Source: Commensalibacter communis (lineage in GTDB: Bacteria; Pseudomonadota; Alphaproteobacteria; Acetobacterales; Acetobacteraceae). Taken from it: DNA of 64,000 nt. The stretch lies in the NCBI RefSeq assembly GCF_947179015.1, contig NZ_CAMXCM010000004.1, positions 1 to 64,000 on the forward strand. Direction: 5' to 3'. Under the pieces are notes generated by a model. That model saw only the letters and a program-made list of their open reading frames with translations, was not told the DNA's origin and did not search any database. A program made the position numbers and the translations under genes. Shown here one piece after another: positions 6,355 to 16,740 of the stretch; position 1 is the first letter of the stretch; the number at the start of each line of letters is the position of its first letter.

Positions 6355-8963
6355 CCGCCTACCACAAAGTTAACGATCTTATTTGGAACATAAATTGTTT
6401 TCACAATTGTTTGTCCATCCAAGAATTTTGCAACTGTTTTTTCCGCGCGTGCCAGCTCTATCACGGCACCTTTATCCATATCAGGGGCAACTTCGATCGT
6501 TCCCCTTAATTTCCCCTTGATTTGCACCGCAATCACAACACGTGTTGCCGCCAGCAAAGACTCCTCTGCAGTTGGCCAAGCGGTTTGTGCAACGAGCTCT
6601 GAAACGCCTAATAAACGCACCATATCTTCAGCCATATGTGGAACTAATGGCCCAGATAATAAACTGAGCATATAAGCAGCCTCACGACGGGCAAAATCCA
6701 TTCCAACTTCTTTGGCTTGCTTTTCAGCATCTGCAACTGCGTTCGTCAGCTCATGTAAACGTGCTATCGCCACATTCATTGCAAAACCATCCAAAGCCTC
6801 AGTCACTGAAACAATTGTACGATGGGTCATACGACGCAAATCATCTGCACTTTGAGCCAATTGCTCTGGCAAAGCAACATCAGCTGGAACATCTTGTGCA
6901 ATAATAGACACAACACGATATAAACGTTGTAGGAAACGAGAAGTTGCAACAGCGCCTTCTTCTGTCCATTCCATGTCACGTTCTGGTGGATTATCAGATA
7001 AAATAAACCAACGAGCCGTATCTGCTCCAAAACGTTCAATAATTACAGAAGGTGCAATCGTATTCTTCTTAGATTTGGACATTTTTTCAACACGACCAAC
7101 GGTAATTGCTTCCCCTGTATCATGTTTTACAAAACCAGCATCCGTTTTTTTGATTTCGTCAGGAGAAACCCATTCACCCGCAGCATCTTTATAGCTTTCA
7201 TGCATTACCATACCTTGTGTAAAGAGTGCTTTAAATGGTTCCTCCATCCCAACTTCATCAATCGTATTTAATGCACGCGTAAAGAATCGAGCATAAAGTA
7301 AATGCAAAATTGCATGTTCAATCCCACCAATATATTGATCAACAGGCATCCAACGATTGACCGCTTCATGATCGATTGGATCATTTGAATGAGGCGCTGT
7401 AAAACGTGCAAAATACCATGAACTATCCACAAATGTATCGCACGTATCCGTTTCTCTTTGTGCTTTGCCATGACATTTCGGACAATTGACATGTTTCCAT
7501 GTCGGATGGTTATCCAATGGATTGCCAGATAAAGAAAAATCAACATCTTCTGGTAAAACAACAGGTAATTGATCTTCTGGAACAGGAACAACACCACAAG
7601 TCGGGCAATGAATCACAGGAATTGGGCAACCCCAATAACGTTGACGGGATAATCCCCAATCTCTCAAACGCCAATTAACAATTTTCTCGCCAATACCCAT
7701 TTCTTCCAAACGTGTAATGGCTGTTTTCTTGGCTTGGGCAATCGTTAAACCATTTAAGAAATCGGAATTAATTAAAATGCCGTCTCCCGTATGCGGCTTG
7801 TCTGTGACGACAAATTGCGCTGGGTCTTCACCTTGAGGCATCACCACGGTTTTAAAGGAAAGGTTATATTTAAGGGCGAAATCAATATCACGTTGATCGC
7901 CTGATGGACATCCGAATACAGCACCCGTACCATAATCCATCAACACAAAATTCGCGATCCAAATAGGGAATTTTTGATCTGGCATAAAAGGATGAATAAC
8001 ATATAAGCCAGTATCCACACCTTTTTTCTCGGCTTTTTCGATGACTTCTTCAGAAGTCCCCATACGGTGACATTCAGCAATAAAATCAGCAATCTTAGGA
8101 TTATTAGTGGCTAGTTTTGCAGCAATCGGATGATCTGCCGAAATCGCCAAAAATGCCATACCAAATAAAGTATCAGGGCGCGTGGTAAAGACTTCAACAG
8201 ATTGGATTGCTTCTTCGAAATCGGCTGGAGCATTGTCCAGAGCAAATTTAACTTTTGCTCCTTCTGATCGTCCCAACCAACGTTCTTGCATGGTTTTAAC
8301 GCGTTCAGGCCAATTATCTAATGTTTTCAACCCATCCAACAAAGGTTGTGCAAATTTGGTGATTTTAAAGAACCATTGAAAAAGCTGCTTCTTCTCAATC
8401 AATGCACCAGAACGCCACCCTCTGCCATCAATGACTTGTTCATTGGCTAAAACTGTTTGATCTTCAGGATCCCAATTCACCCAGCTCTCACGGCGTTCCA
8501 ACAACCCTTCCTTCATCAAACGAAGGATGAGTTTTTGTTGTTGCCCATAATATTCAGGTTGGCAAGTTGCGAATTCACGATCCCAATTTAAAGAAAAACC
8601 AAGACGTTTTAACTCTGCACGCATGGCAGCGATATTTTCCATCGTCCATTTTGCTGGGGACACACCACGACTTTTGGCTGCGTTTTCTGCTGGCAAGCCA
8701 AAAGCATCCCAACCCATTGGATGCAAAACACTATACCCACGGGCTCGTTTATATCGAGCAACCACATCCCCCAGCGTATAATTCCGCACATGTCCCATAT
8801 GCAACTGTCCTGAAGGATAAGGAAACATTTCCAAGACATAATATTTAGGAGCATTCACATCAGGAACGTTGGGAACGTCAAATAAGCGACGCTTTTCCCA
8901 TTCTTGTTGCCAAAATGGTTCTGTATGTTGAAAATTATACGAAAAAGAAGAAGAGTCACTCAT
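6351..8963 (-). CDS. leuS: Leucyl-tRNA synthetase
   Basis: LeuS attaches leucine to tRNA-Leu in the cytoplasm. The 870-residue length is normal for bacterial LeuS. The class I signatures are present: [15 protein letters not shown] at about 48-62 (HIGH motif as HMGH, residues 55-58) and KMSKS at residues 627-631. The editing domain has the TRPDTLFG motif, and a zinc-ribbon-like region CPTCG...CPKC is visible. It is the second gene of the group DUF3576 - leuS - lptE - holA and lies 24 bases downstream of the DUF3576 gene. Confidence 0.98.
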   Translation of the reverse strand: MSDSSSFSYNFQHTEPFWQQEWEKRRLFDVPNVPDVNAPKYYVLEMFPYPSGQLHMGHVRNYTLGDVVARYKRARGYSVLHPMGWDAFGLPAENAAKSRGVSPAKWTMENIAAMRAELKRLGFSLNWDREFATCQPEYYGQQQKLILRLMKEGLLERRESWVNWDPEDQTVLANEQVIDGRGWRSGALIEKKQLFQWFFKITKFAQPLLDGLKTLDNWPERVKTMQERWLGRSEGAKVKFALDNAPADFEEAIQSVEVFTTRPDTLFGMAFLAISADHPIAAKLATNNPKIADFIAECHRMGTSEEVIEKAEKKGVDTGLYVIHPFMPDQKFPIWIANFVLMDYGTGAVFGCPSGDQRDIDFALKYNLSFKTVVMPQGEDPAQFVVTDKPHTGDGILINSDFLNGLTIAQAKKTAITRLEEMGIGEKIVNWRLRDWGLSRQRYWGCPIPVIHCPTCGVVPVPEDQLPVVLPEDVDFSLSGNPLDNHPTWKHVNCPKCHGKAQRETDTCDTFVDSSWYFARFTAPHSNDPIDHEAVNRWMPVDQYIGGIEHAILHLLYARFFTRALNTIDEVGMEEPFKALFTQGMVMHESYKDAAGEWVSPDEIKKTDAGFVKHDTGEAITVGRVEKMSKSKKNTIAPSVIIERFGADTARWFILSDNPPERDMEWTEEGAVATSRFLQRLYRVVSIIAQDVPADVALPEQLAQSADDLRRMTHRTIVSVTEALDGFAMNVAIARLHELTNAVADAEKQAKEVGMDFARREAAYMLSLLSGPLVPHMAEDMVRLLGVSELVAQTAWPTAEESLLAATRVVIAVQIKGKLRGTIEVAPDMDKGAVIELARAEKTVAKFLDGQTIVKTIYVPNKIVNFVVGG

Positions 8964-8987
8964 AATATTTTAATCAGTATCTGTTAA

Positions 8988-9479
8988 TTATTTTTTATAT
9001 TTATCAGCACGTAATTCACGCGCGCGAACTTGAATCTTACTGGTAATGTCAGATGCCGTATTATTGGCCACTGGCGCATCCACCCATTCGCCATTTTCTT
9101 TTACTTGTCGGTGAACAACAACGCTAATCGAATCAGAGCGTAAACGGCGATCCAAGACCGAACAAATAATTTGAAAACGCTCTGCGTTTGCTGGAACGGG
9201 TTGATACCAATCCGTTACAATGGTGCCTCCAACCGCATCAGCAGATATAAAGGGCATAAAAGACAACGTATCCACCGCAGCGCGCCATAAATAAGCATTA
9301 ACGCCGCCTTGCAAACTGTCATCCCCACCCACTGCAGAGCGATCAACACCAACTAAACGTTGGTCTGGAAATGCCAAATTTTCTTGTTTTTTGTCTTTTG
9401 AACATGCTGTAAGCCCCAAAGACAAGGCACTTGCCACTAATAAAAGTCGAGAAAACGACAATGAGGATACAAAATTCAT
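8988..9479 (-). CDS. DUF3576 family lipoprotein
   Basis: This 163-residue protein has a lipoprotein signal with lipobox LTAC (Cys26). The mature part matches the alphaproteobacterial DUF3576 pattern, with VNAYLWRAAVDTLSFMP and GGTIVTDWYQP, followed by a region on recovery of sidedness ending in ...IRARELR-like sequence (here IQVRARELRADKYKK). The function is unknown. Its fixed place immediately before leuS in many alphaproteobacteria, ahead of the LPS-transport gene lptE, suggests an envelope role. It is probably the first gene of the leuS operon. Confidence 0.85.
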   Translation of the reverse strand: MNFVSSLSFSRLLLVASALSLGLTACSKDKKQENLAFPDQRLVGVDRSAVGGDDSLQGGVNAYLWRAAVDTLSFMPFISADAVGGTIVTDWYQPVPANAERFQIICSVLDRRLRSDSISVVVHRQVKENGEWVDAPVANNTASDITSKIQVRARELRADKYKK

Positions 9480-9606
9480 AGTTTATGGCGCTCCACTATT
9501 CCCAAATCAGTGACCTGACGTTGATGGTTTTCAACAAAAACGTTACAATAATATTGACGTTTGTTATACAGAGTTTATATAATTTTTTAAATCTTTATTC
9601 TTGATA

Positions 9607-10863
9607 TTATGAATTTTTTCTTGTTAAAAAAAGTGTTTTTACCGTTTTACTGATCTGATCTGGATGTAAATCATGTTTTTGAGCAACAGATTCACATACT
9701 TGCCCATCTGGAATCACGAAAATAATTTTATTATCCAATAATTGACCTACTTTTATTTTAATTTCCCCCCAAGGCGTTAAAACCAATTCCTCGGAATGAA
9801 TTAAATCCTCATAATATTCAGTATGCCAATGCACCGTATGTAACAACGGGATTTGAGAAAATAGGTAATGACGTATTGTCACCGCATCCTCAGGCAAGGA
9901 AATAACCGTTAATTTGTCTGTTACCTTGTGGGTAAAAGAAACGATGGGTTGCGTATAGACTAATTGTGCTGTTCTGGAGTAGAGTTCTTGTTGTAACTTT
10001 TGAATACGTTCTGGTTGTATATCCGCAAATTCTGCCTCGGTAACAATGACTTCATGATTCATCGTTTGTTTTTTTCCAACTTTTGTATCGCCAATGCAGA
10101 TTCTTAGAAAATTAGGTAGATTATCATATTCTATTCTGCCAGCACCATATCCAACATGCGTAATGCACATAGCTGGACAAGGTTCAAACTTGATTTTTAA
10201 TGCTTTCAATAACGCTGCACATGTCGAGGTCAACAATTCTTTTTGAGGGCCTTCAGAAAAAATAGAGGCTTTATCCCCCAACAGTTGCAAGGTTGCTGGA
10301 GTTGGCACAGGTAACGATCCTTGTGGGTATTTCAACATTCCTGAACCTACATTCAAAGGTGATGCATACCATTGATCAATATGTAACCAATCACACCCCA
10401 CACAACACAAAGTCACCGTTACCACCGTGTTTAAGGCTCTGACTTCATGAAAATAAATTTCTTCAATGGGCAAAGCACGCACCTCTGCCTCTGCCTGAGC
10501 CAGAAAAGTAAAGGTATCAATCGCTAATTCTTTTGCTTTTTCGGAGATAGGCGCATTCGAAATCAAAGCAATAATTGTGCTCAGCAACTGTAAATTTTCG
10601 GGTGATTCATGTCGTTCTATAAAAATAGGCAACTCGTAATAAGGCGTTGACTCTAAATCAATCTCTGTTGAAACGAGACTGACATGCGCTTTGATGGTTT
10701 CAATCATGTTCCGCTTAATATGCATTAAATCAAGCCGAACACCGATATCCAATGCATCCACCGCTTCATACAATATTTCCGCAGGAACACCAGCATCCAC
10801 CAGAGCCCCAATAAATCGACTGCTGCTCATCCCTGCAAAACAGTCCAGATACCCTATTTTCAC
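9607..10863 (-). CDS. larC: Divergent LarC-like (nickel-pincer cofactor) protein
   Basis: The protein (418 aa, GTG start) aligns over its length with LarC/DUF111, which inserts nickel into the pincer cofactor of lactate racemase-type enzymes. Family landmarks are visible: GYLDCFAGMSSSRFIGALVD at the start, EIYFHEVRALNTVVTV, NVGSGMLKYPQGSLPVPTPA, and VGYGAGRIEYDNLPN. Several normally invariant parts are altered: the usual SGISGDM is AGMSSSR, HEVGAVD is HEVRALN, and the IDDMNPE motif is FADIQPE. No larB, larE or larA is in the window. It may be a specialised paralogue or a protein losing its original activity. Confidence 0.75.
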   Translation of the reverse strand: MKIGYLDCFAGMSSSRFIGALVDAGVPAEILYEAVDALDIGVRLDLMHIKRNMIETIKAHVSLVSTEIDLESTPYYELPIFIERHESPENLQLLSTIIALISNAPISEKAKELAIDTFTFLAQAEAEVRALPIEEIYFHEVRALNTVVTVTLCCVGCDWLHIDQWYASPLNVGSGMLKYPQGSLPVPTPATLQLLGDKASIFSEGPQKELLTSTCAALLKALKIKFEPCPAMCITHVGYGAGRIEYDNLPNFLRICIGDTKVGKKQTMNHEVIVTEAEFADIQPERIQKLQQELYSRTAQLVYTQPIVSFTHKVTDKLTVISLPEDAVTIRHYLFSQIPLLHTVHWHTEYYEDLIHSEELVLTPWGEIKIKVGQLLDNKIIFVIPDGQVCESVAQKHDLHPDQISKTVKTLFLTRKNS

Positions 10864-10937
10864 AAGATTATTCTTTCGTAAGTCACTTTATGTATTCAGC
10901 TTATTGAGTATACAATGATTGATGAAGAAACAAAAGG

Positions 10938-13112
10938 CTAATGTCCCCTAAGCGATTGTAACGATTTTTTGACTTCTTTCCAGAATAAATCACGCTTTAA
11001 CTTCGGAACTGCGCCAAATTTCGGCTGCGGGCAATTATATCCAAAATCTTTTGCAAAAGGAACAACAGCACCGTTTTTCAAATAAAGATTATAAAGCTCT
11101 CTGGATTTCGCATAAGCAAATTGAGGGTCGTTCACAGCACCTAATGATATATATGAAGATGGTGATTCTGTATCTTTAGCCATAGATACACCATCATAAT
11201 ATGACGTCTTTTGCATCCAACCATTCGCATGACATAATAATGCTGCATAAGCTTGAGATTGATAAGGAATTAAATTTGCGGCATATAATACATCTTCGAC
11301 TGCTAAATATCGGTAATGAAAACGACGATTAGGAATAGGCCAAGAAGCCCCCGTTCTGACTTGTTCTGCTGGCACGCTCCAAGGTTCATTATTAAGATCA
11401 TTTGCAGGACCAATCATCTGACCAATACCTTGTGGATATGTTCCAGGATTTTGATCTGGATATCCATCGGTTCCCATTAACTCCATTCCATGACGACGCA
11501 AAATCGTTGCTGCTTTCCATGCAGCCTTGGCTCGATCGGTTGCCCAAAAGCTTCTATGCATGTCTGTTGTTGCTTTGATATAAGATCGCTCTATCTGAAC
11601 ATGTTGAGGCGTACCTTTACAATTTGCATCACCAATCTGAGTAAAATATGGAATTGCTTCTTGTAAACGCCCCTCACGCATTAAACGACGAGCCAACAAA
11701 TGACGTAACGCCATTGAGCGACCATTTAAGCTATACCTCATATTATATTCATCGTCAGAAGTTTCAGCAGCATTTTGATCAACATAATCTTCTTCAATGT
11801 CCCGATTACAAGCTGCCTTACTATCCTTAGGAACGTTTGTATGGCTATTTACAAACTGGCGTAACTCATCGGGTGTCAACACATTTTCAGCGAGGTAAAC
11901 GATATCTCCCCAATAAATATCTCGCACTGACCATAATTCTTCCAATGCTTGAACAAAATTCCCTTGGGATAACGTTAGAACGGCACGCTCACCTTGCACA
12001 CGTTGCCTATTGCGTGTCTGCAAAGTTTCATCATTAAAATGGCTAATGGCTTGATGATAATAGTCTTGGGCTTTTATCTTCTCACCCTTTCTTAATGCAA
12101 TCTTAGCCAAAATCCACGCATCAAGGGCTTTTTGATTTCTGTTCCAATCATATTCCGCAAATGCTTGTGCTTTGTCCACATCATTATTTTGATAAGCAAA
12201 AGCAGCCAAAGACCCCATATCATCATAATTATTTTTTAGGTCTAGACCAGTTTGGATAAAGGCTTGCAAAATATTTTGTATTTTAGCTTTAGAATAAACT
12301 TTATAATCAATTTCATCTGTTAAAACATAAGCTAATAAAAGCTTTCTTAACAAAGAATTTTGAACAGCTTGCTTCAGCAATTCTCTCGCATTGAGATTAT
12401 TAGGATCACTTAAACCCTGCAAGATAATCATAACAGAACTTACACCATCATTATCACCCAATGTTGCTTGCTTAAGGTATAATTCTACGGCTCTTTGTAA
12501 CTGTAAAAAACTATCCTCTTTAATAGAACCAACTTGCCAATAAACTACATCATCTTTATCTATGCTTCGCATGCCAATTTGATCTAATATTACTCCAGCA
12601 GCCTCACCATAAGCAGCAATTCCCAAATGTAATGGGTCAGGCGCACCATGAGCAACTAAATAGGCGGTGCTATTAAACGATTGAACCGCATCCTCAAAAT
12701 GTCCTAACTCTTTTTCAATGCGCCCTAACGTATATTTTGCACAGACTTGCTGGGCTGGGTTACTATTATATGCCAACATTGAAAATGCTGAATAAGCATC
12801 TTCCCATTGCTTATTGTGAAATAAGATTGCTGCTTTTTTATAGGCTTCATCTGTATTGGGACAAGTTGTTTGACCAATATATGGATCATTCAGATTGGTC
12901 GCAGAATATAAATTCTTCTTTTCTTCTGCTGTCACAACACCAAGAGTTTTTACTTTCTGGGAAAAACTATCTATTGCAGGCAAATTTAATAAAGTCTCTT
13001 TGCGGTTATCTAAAAGCTGCCAAGGAAAATACGGTCCACATGCAATCGCTATTGTCGATGTTAATGCAGTCAATCCTGCACAATAAAGCATAATTTTGAT
13101 AGACCGCTTCAT
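10938..13112 (-). CDS. Large exported helical-repeat (TPR-like) protein
   Basis: A 724-residue protein with an N-terminal signal (hydrophobic segment to about residue 24, ending IAIACGPYFPW; the Cys could be lipidated, but the box is not typical). The rest shows repeated helix pairs typical of tetratricopeptide arrays: DEAYKKAAILFHNKQWEDAYSAF, CAKYTLGRIEKELGHFEDAV, AWILAKIALRKGEKIKAQDYY, and LARRLMREGRLQEAIPYF. The CGPYFP start with a LLDNRKETLL segment is shared by uncharacterised secreted TPR proteins. A good ribosome binding site (AAGGAAAA) lies nine bases before ATG. Role unknown; probably a periplasmic or outer-membrane scaffold. It ends 74 bases before larC. Confidence 0.75.
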   Translation of the reverse strand: MKRSIKIMLYCAGLTALTSTIAIACGPYFPWQLLDNRKETLLNLPAIDSFSQKVKTLGVVTAEEKKNLYSATNLNDPYIGQTTCPNTDEAYKKAAILFHNKQWEDAYSAFSMLAYNSNPAQQVCAKYTLGRIEKELGHFEDAVQSFNSTAYLVAHGAPDPLHLGIAAYGEAAGVILDQIGMRSIDKDDVVYWQVGSIKEDSFLQLQRAVELYLKQATLGDNDGVSSVMIILQGLSDPNNLNARELLKQAVQNSLLRKLLLAYVLTDEIDYKVYSKAKIQNILQAFIQTGLDLKNNYDDMGSLAAFAYQNNDVDKAQAFAEYDWNRNQKALDAWILAKIALRKGEKIKAQDYYHQAISHFNDETLQTRNRQRVQGERAVLTLSQGNFVQALEELWSVRDIYWGDIVYLAENVLTPDELRQFVNSHTNVPKDSKAACNRDIEEDYVDQNAAETSDDEYNMRYSLNGRSMALRHLLARRLMREGRLQEAIPYFTQIGDANCKGTPQHVQIERSYIKATTDMHRSFWATDRAKAAWKAATILRRHGMELMGTDGYPDQNPGTYPQGIGQMIGPANDLNNEPWSVPAEQVRTGASWPIPNRRFHYRYLAVEDVLYAANLIPYQSQAYAALLCHANGWMQKTSYYDGVSMAKDTESPSSYISLGAVNDPQFAYAKSRELYNLYLKNGAVVPFAKDFGYNCPQPKFGAVPKLKRDLFWKEVKKSLQSLRGH

Positions 13113-13466
13113 TTAACGATTTTCCTTATATTGGCTATACTATTTAGAACCATAACATAAGATTTTCCTAAGAAAATAAATTATTTACTTTAATGATGGT
13201 ATATTAAAAATTTTGGATAATCAAAACATGTTCAATAGTTTTATTTATCAAATTTTATTATTTAGATAACTGCAAACCTTATCACAAATAATACGCAATG
13301 GAATCATATAGTTAAATTAATTGTGATTATTATTATCACATATTGTATATTATTAATAAATAGATATTGTTAATATATGATAATTATCATAATTTGGATA
13401 TTACTATAGACTTAATCCTTAGCAATCAAATTTTATTATAATATCATTATCTGGAAAGGTTAAAAC
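13113..13466. other. AT-rich divergent intergenic region
   Basis: This 354-base region separates the divergent genes at 13112 and 13467 and holds no supportable gene. It contains a perfect 16-bp palindrome TATGATAATTATCATA (13376-13391) and a dyad TGTGAT...ATCACA (13322-13340), both about 75-145 bases before the solenoid gene. They could be operators. The first resembles a Fur-type half-site pair, but in DNA this AT-rich the match is weak evidence. Confidence 0.4.
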
Positions 13467-15206
13467 ATGAGCGAAAATACAACAGATCAAACAGACGTAA
13501 TCTTAGAAGATGCTCTTCAAAATGACCCGATCACAATAGATGACAGCGCTTACACACCTATTACGGGAAGCAAAAAACCAATTCAGTTAGATGATAAGAA
13601 TTATCTCCTAAAACTTGGGAACAAAAGTGATATTACAGGTGGAAATGGCAATAACACCATCACTCAACACGGTTCTTATGCCAAAGTCACATTAGGAGAT
13701 GGCGATAACAATCTTAGTGAAAATTATGGAGGATATAACACTTATATATTTGGTAACGGTAATAACACCATCACTTCTGGTAATCCAACCAACAATATTT
13801 ATATACTCGGAGATGGAAATAATCATATCGAAGCTAGAGGTGGTAATACTACTATAGGGGATGGAAATAACGACGTTGATGTAAGAAGTGGAAATGTTAC
13901 TATAGGCGGAGGTGATAATACCATAAGAACGTGGCAAGGTGGCAATGCTATTGTAGGGAATGGTAATAATACGATTACTATAGGTAGCGATAATATGGTC
14001 ATAGGGAATGGAAACAACACTATTACTTACGGCAGTGGAAATACCACTATTGGCGGTGGAAATAATATAATCAATTATGGATTGGGAAATCTGCATGTAG
14101 GTGATGGAGACAATAGTTTCAATATTAGAGGCACTAACGTAACTGTTGGTGGTGGTAATAATCAATTCGTAACAGGTAACGGCTCTGATAACATACATAT
14201 AGGATCGGGAAATGCCACAATAACAGCGACAATGGGAATGCATACGATTACAGGAGGATCTGCAAATTCTTACATTGCTGCTACTATCAATGGTGGAAGT
14301 AATGCAGTAGATTTAACGGGTAATGTTAATCTCGTATATGGAAGAGGAAATGATAATAGCCCGTTAAACGTCAATGGCAATGCAACTATTTCTGGTTTAC
14401 AAACAGATCAAACAGTAAGCATTAATGGAAAATCTATTTTTAATAATGTTCTTATTAAAAATTTGGATCTAAATGGCAACACTACAATCACTGGCGGTGT
14501 AGACACAAACATAAGTTTACTGCGTGGAAATTACGATAGTAAGAGCCTATTGACTAACAGTATTAATACAACCGTTAATGCCTTATATGGAAACATAGAT
14601 GTAGATGGTGGCCATAGCAATCAATTTAACTATATTAATGGTAACATCAATTTATCTAGCGCTAGTGCCACCGTCAATTACTTTACAGGCGGAACTGCTA
14701 ATATCAAAGGCTCTGGGTATTCAAATACGACTTTTAAAACATTCAGTAAAGAAGATAGTATATTTACAGCTGGTGATGGAAATGAAACATTAAATGGCAG
14801 CGGTTCTTCAGGGGCGTTTGCAGTTTATGCCAATGTTGATCAAAAAACATCAGAGGAAAGAACTGCCCTAACTGCAATTGGTGGCAGCGGAGACGACACG
14901 CTCACAGCTGGAAGTGGAGATTCAGTATTTACTGGAGGAACTGGATCAAACTTATTTGCATTTACCAAAGAGAATGTTGCTGGTGGCACCACAGTCATTA
15001 CTGATTTCTCTGCATCTCGAGATAACCAAATTGCTCTGTTCGATTATGGATTAAATCGCAATTCATTATCTAAACTCCTAAAATCCTCCCAAAATAATGC
15101 TCATGGTGATGCTGTTTTAAATCTTGAAAACCACTCAGTCACCCTCCAAGGCGTTTCTGTATCTGATCTAAATACCAACCAATTCTTCATTTACAATAAC
15201 AAATAA
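13467..15206 (+). CDS. Asn-rich RTX-like beta-solenoid protein, probable type I secretion substrate
   Basis: The 579-residue product has no N-terminal signal peptide. Residues 55-260 are a tandem array of about 16-residue units with the pattern G-x-G-[ND]-N-x-[IV] followed by a second strand ending in [IV], for example GNGNNTITIGSDNMVI and GNGNNTITYGSGNTTI. The C-terminal 150 residues hold more classical RTX units (GGSGDDTLTAGSG, FTGGTGSNLFAF) and an ITDF...DNQIALF segment, the usual end of type I secreted RTX proteins. It shares this C-terminal part with the protein at 18540. A likely extracellular adhesin or matrix protein; no secretion genes are in the window. A Shine-Dalgarno GGAAAGG precedes ATG. 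Confidence 0.75.
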   Translation: MSENTTDQTDVILEDALQNDPITIDDSAYTPITGSKKPIQLDDKNYLLKLGNKSDITGGNGNNTITQHGSYAKVTLGDGDNNLSENYGGYNTYIFGNGNNTITSGNPTNNIYILGDGNNHIEARGGNTTIGDGNNDVDVRSGNVTIGGGDNTIRTWQGGNAIVGNGNNTITIGSDNMVIGNGNNTITYGSGNTTIGGGNNIINYGLGNLHVGDGDNSFNIRGTNVTVGGGNNQFVTGNGSDNIHIGSGNATITATMGMHTITGGSANSYIAATINGGSNAVDLTGNVNLVYGRGNDNSPLNVNGNATISGLQTDQTVSINGKSIFNNVLIKNLDLNGNTTITGGVDTNISLLRGNYDSKSLLTNSINTTVNALYGNIDVDGGHSNQFNYINGNINLSSASATVNYFTGGTANIKGSGYSNTTFKTFSKEDSIFTAGDGNETLNGSGSSGAFAVYANVDQKTSEERTALTAIGGSGDDTLTAGSGDSVFTGGTGSNLFAFTKENVAGGTTVITDFSASRDNQIALFDYGLNRNSLSKLLKSSQNNAHGDAVLNLENHSVTLQGVSVSDLNTNQFFIYNNK

Positions 15207-15214
15207 CCTGTAAT

Positions 15215-15249
15215 ATATTCAAATCGGTTAACCAAGTCGATTTGAATAT
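15215..15249 (+). terminator. Hairpin after the first solenoid gene
   Basis: Perfect 12-bp arms ATATTCAAATCG (15215-15226) and CGATTTGAATAT (15238-15249) with an 11-nt loop, followed by TTCTTCTTTAG. It lies just after the stop codon at 15206 and fits a rho-independent terminator with a weak U tract. Confidence 0.6.
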
Positions 15250-15477
15250 TTCTTCTTTAGAAGAAACTTTATCCGTTACAAACTTATATCAAAGATAATT
15301 GCAAGAGTATATATTTTAGAAAAATAGAAATTATATATAATTATTAATTTCAACTCCAACGCAATTAGCCTACAACAATATATTATTATTTTAAAAAATT
15401 CCCTGTTCGTGGTTTAATGATTGAAATTATAATACAGCCCTTCTAAAGAAATTGTTTTTAATCATTAAGGTTTAATC

Positions 15478-16707
15478 ATGCAGAGTTTAGCATCAATGTT
15501 GGATTGGATTTATTCCAATAAAATAGTATTTTCTTTGTTATCCATTGTATTGATGTTGCTATCTGGATTCATTGCATCCATTATTTGCAAATATTTCCTA
15601 TTAAGCATTGTTCGTCAGTTTATTTTACACAGAAATACAAACAGTGACGATCAAAAAAAAGACATTCGCATTACAGAGCGGCTGTCGCATATTGCTCCTG
15701 TTATTACTGTATATTTTATGTCTTTGTGGATCCAGGGCTTGCCCGTGGGTCTGGTCGAGGCCATTCATACAATATGTGCTGTGATATTAATCATAAATAT
15801 CACGATATTGATTAACGAAATGCTGGATATTACTAAGGATGCCTATGCAAAAAAACATGGTGCCAAATCGGGATCCATCAAAGGCTATATTCAGATTGGT
15901 AAGATTATCATATCCTCGATTGCGGTAATTTTAATTATCGCAACGTTATCTAATAAATCCCCAATCATTATTATCTCCAGTTTGGGTGCTATCGCAGCCG
16001 TGCTGATGTTGGTTTTTCAACATACCTTGATTTCACTGGTTGCTAATATTCAGGTTTCGTCTTCGAACGTTATTCGACTGGGCGATTGGATTGAAATGCC
16101 CGTTGTCAATATTAGCGGCGAAGTCACTGATATTGCCTTGCACACCATTACCGTTAGAAACTGGGATAATACAATTTCTCAAGTCCCTACCAAAAATTTC
16201 ATTACGGAAACCTATACCAATTGGCAGCCAATGTTCGAATCTGGTGGGCGCAGAATTAAACGCAGCTTCTTTGTCGATCAATCCAGCATTATTTTTTTTA
16301 ACGATGATTTATTAAATAGCCTTAAATCCTGTGATGGTGAGATTGTCAATAATATAAAAAACCATATAGAAACCAAGATGGCTTTACCCCAATTTAAAAA
16401 TATTACAAATTTGGGGTTATATCGCAGCTTTATTCTCGATTACCTTAAAAATCGAGAAGATATTTGCAAAGATATGTATATTGTTGTTCGCCAACTCAGC
16501 CCAACTTCTGAAGGACTACCTATCGAGATTTATTGCTTTTCATCGAATGTCTTTTGGAACGAATATGAAGAAACTCAGTCAGAGATTTTTGAATTTATGT
16601 ATGCCACCGCGACCTTTTTTAAACTGGGTATTTATCAAAAACCCTCAGGGACCGATATTCAAAAATCATCTTCGATACAAGCCAATAGTTCAGTTGATTT
16701 GAATTAA
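15478..16707 (+). CDS. ybdG: Mechanosensitive ion channel, YbdG-type MscS family
   Basis: A 409-residue inner-membrane protein with about five hydrophobic segments in the first 190 residues, followed by the MscS pore helix and beta domain. The match to E. coli YbdG (415 aa) is close by memory: LGAIAAVLMLVFQHTLISLVA, RLGDWIEMP, RNWDNTISQVPT, SGGRRIKRS, and a C-terminal domain with RQLSPTSEGLPIEIYCF. These channels open under hypo-osmotic membrane tension and release solutes. The insertion in the C-terminal domain typical of YbdG is present. It has its own ribosome binding site (AAGG) and appears to be transcribed alone. Confidence 0.88.
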   Translation: MQSLASMLDWIYSNKIVFSLLSIVLMLLSGFIASIICKYFLLSIVRQFILHRNTNSDDQKKDIRITERLSHIAPVITVYFMSLWIQGLPVGLVEAIHTICAVILIINITILINEMLDITKDAYAKKHGAKSGSIKGYIQIGKIIISSIAVILIIATLSNKSPIIIISSLGAIAAVLMLVFQHTLISLVANIQVSSSNVIRLGDWIEMPVVNISGEVTDIALHTITVRNWDNTISQVPTKNFITETYTNWQPMFESGGRRIKRSFFVDQSSIIFFNDDLLNSLKSCDGEIVNNIKNHIETKMALPQFKNITNLGLYRSFILDYLKNREDICKDMYIVVRQLSPTSEGLPIEIYCFSSNVFWNEYEETQSEIFEFMYATATFFKLGIYQKPSGTDIQKSSSIQANSSVDLN

Positions 16708-16740
16708 TGAATAAAGTACAAAAAAGCATTTTATCCCCTA

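Noticed and set aside
13322-13340. TGTGAT...ATCACA dyad as a CRP site
   Set aside because: The half-sites TGTGA and TCACA are separated by nine bases, not the six needed for CRP.
13376-13391. Palindrome TATGATAATTATCATA as a Fur box
   Set aside because: It lacks the 7-1-7 spacing of a standard Fur box and lies in DNA where such A/T palindromes arise easily; kept only as a noted dyad.
13692-14243. 183-codon minus-strand frame opposite the solenoid gene
   Set aside because: It is a shadow of the repetitive Gly/Asn codons of the plus-strand gene; its Ser/Ile/Tyr pattern repeats with the same 16-codon period and has no independent signals.
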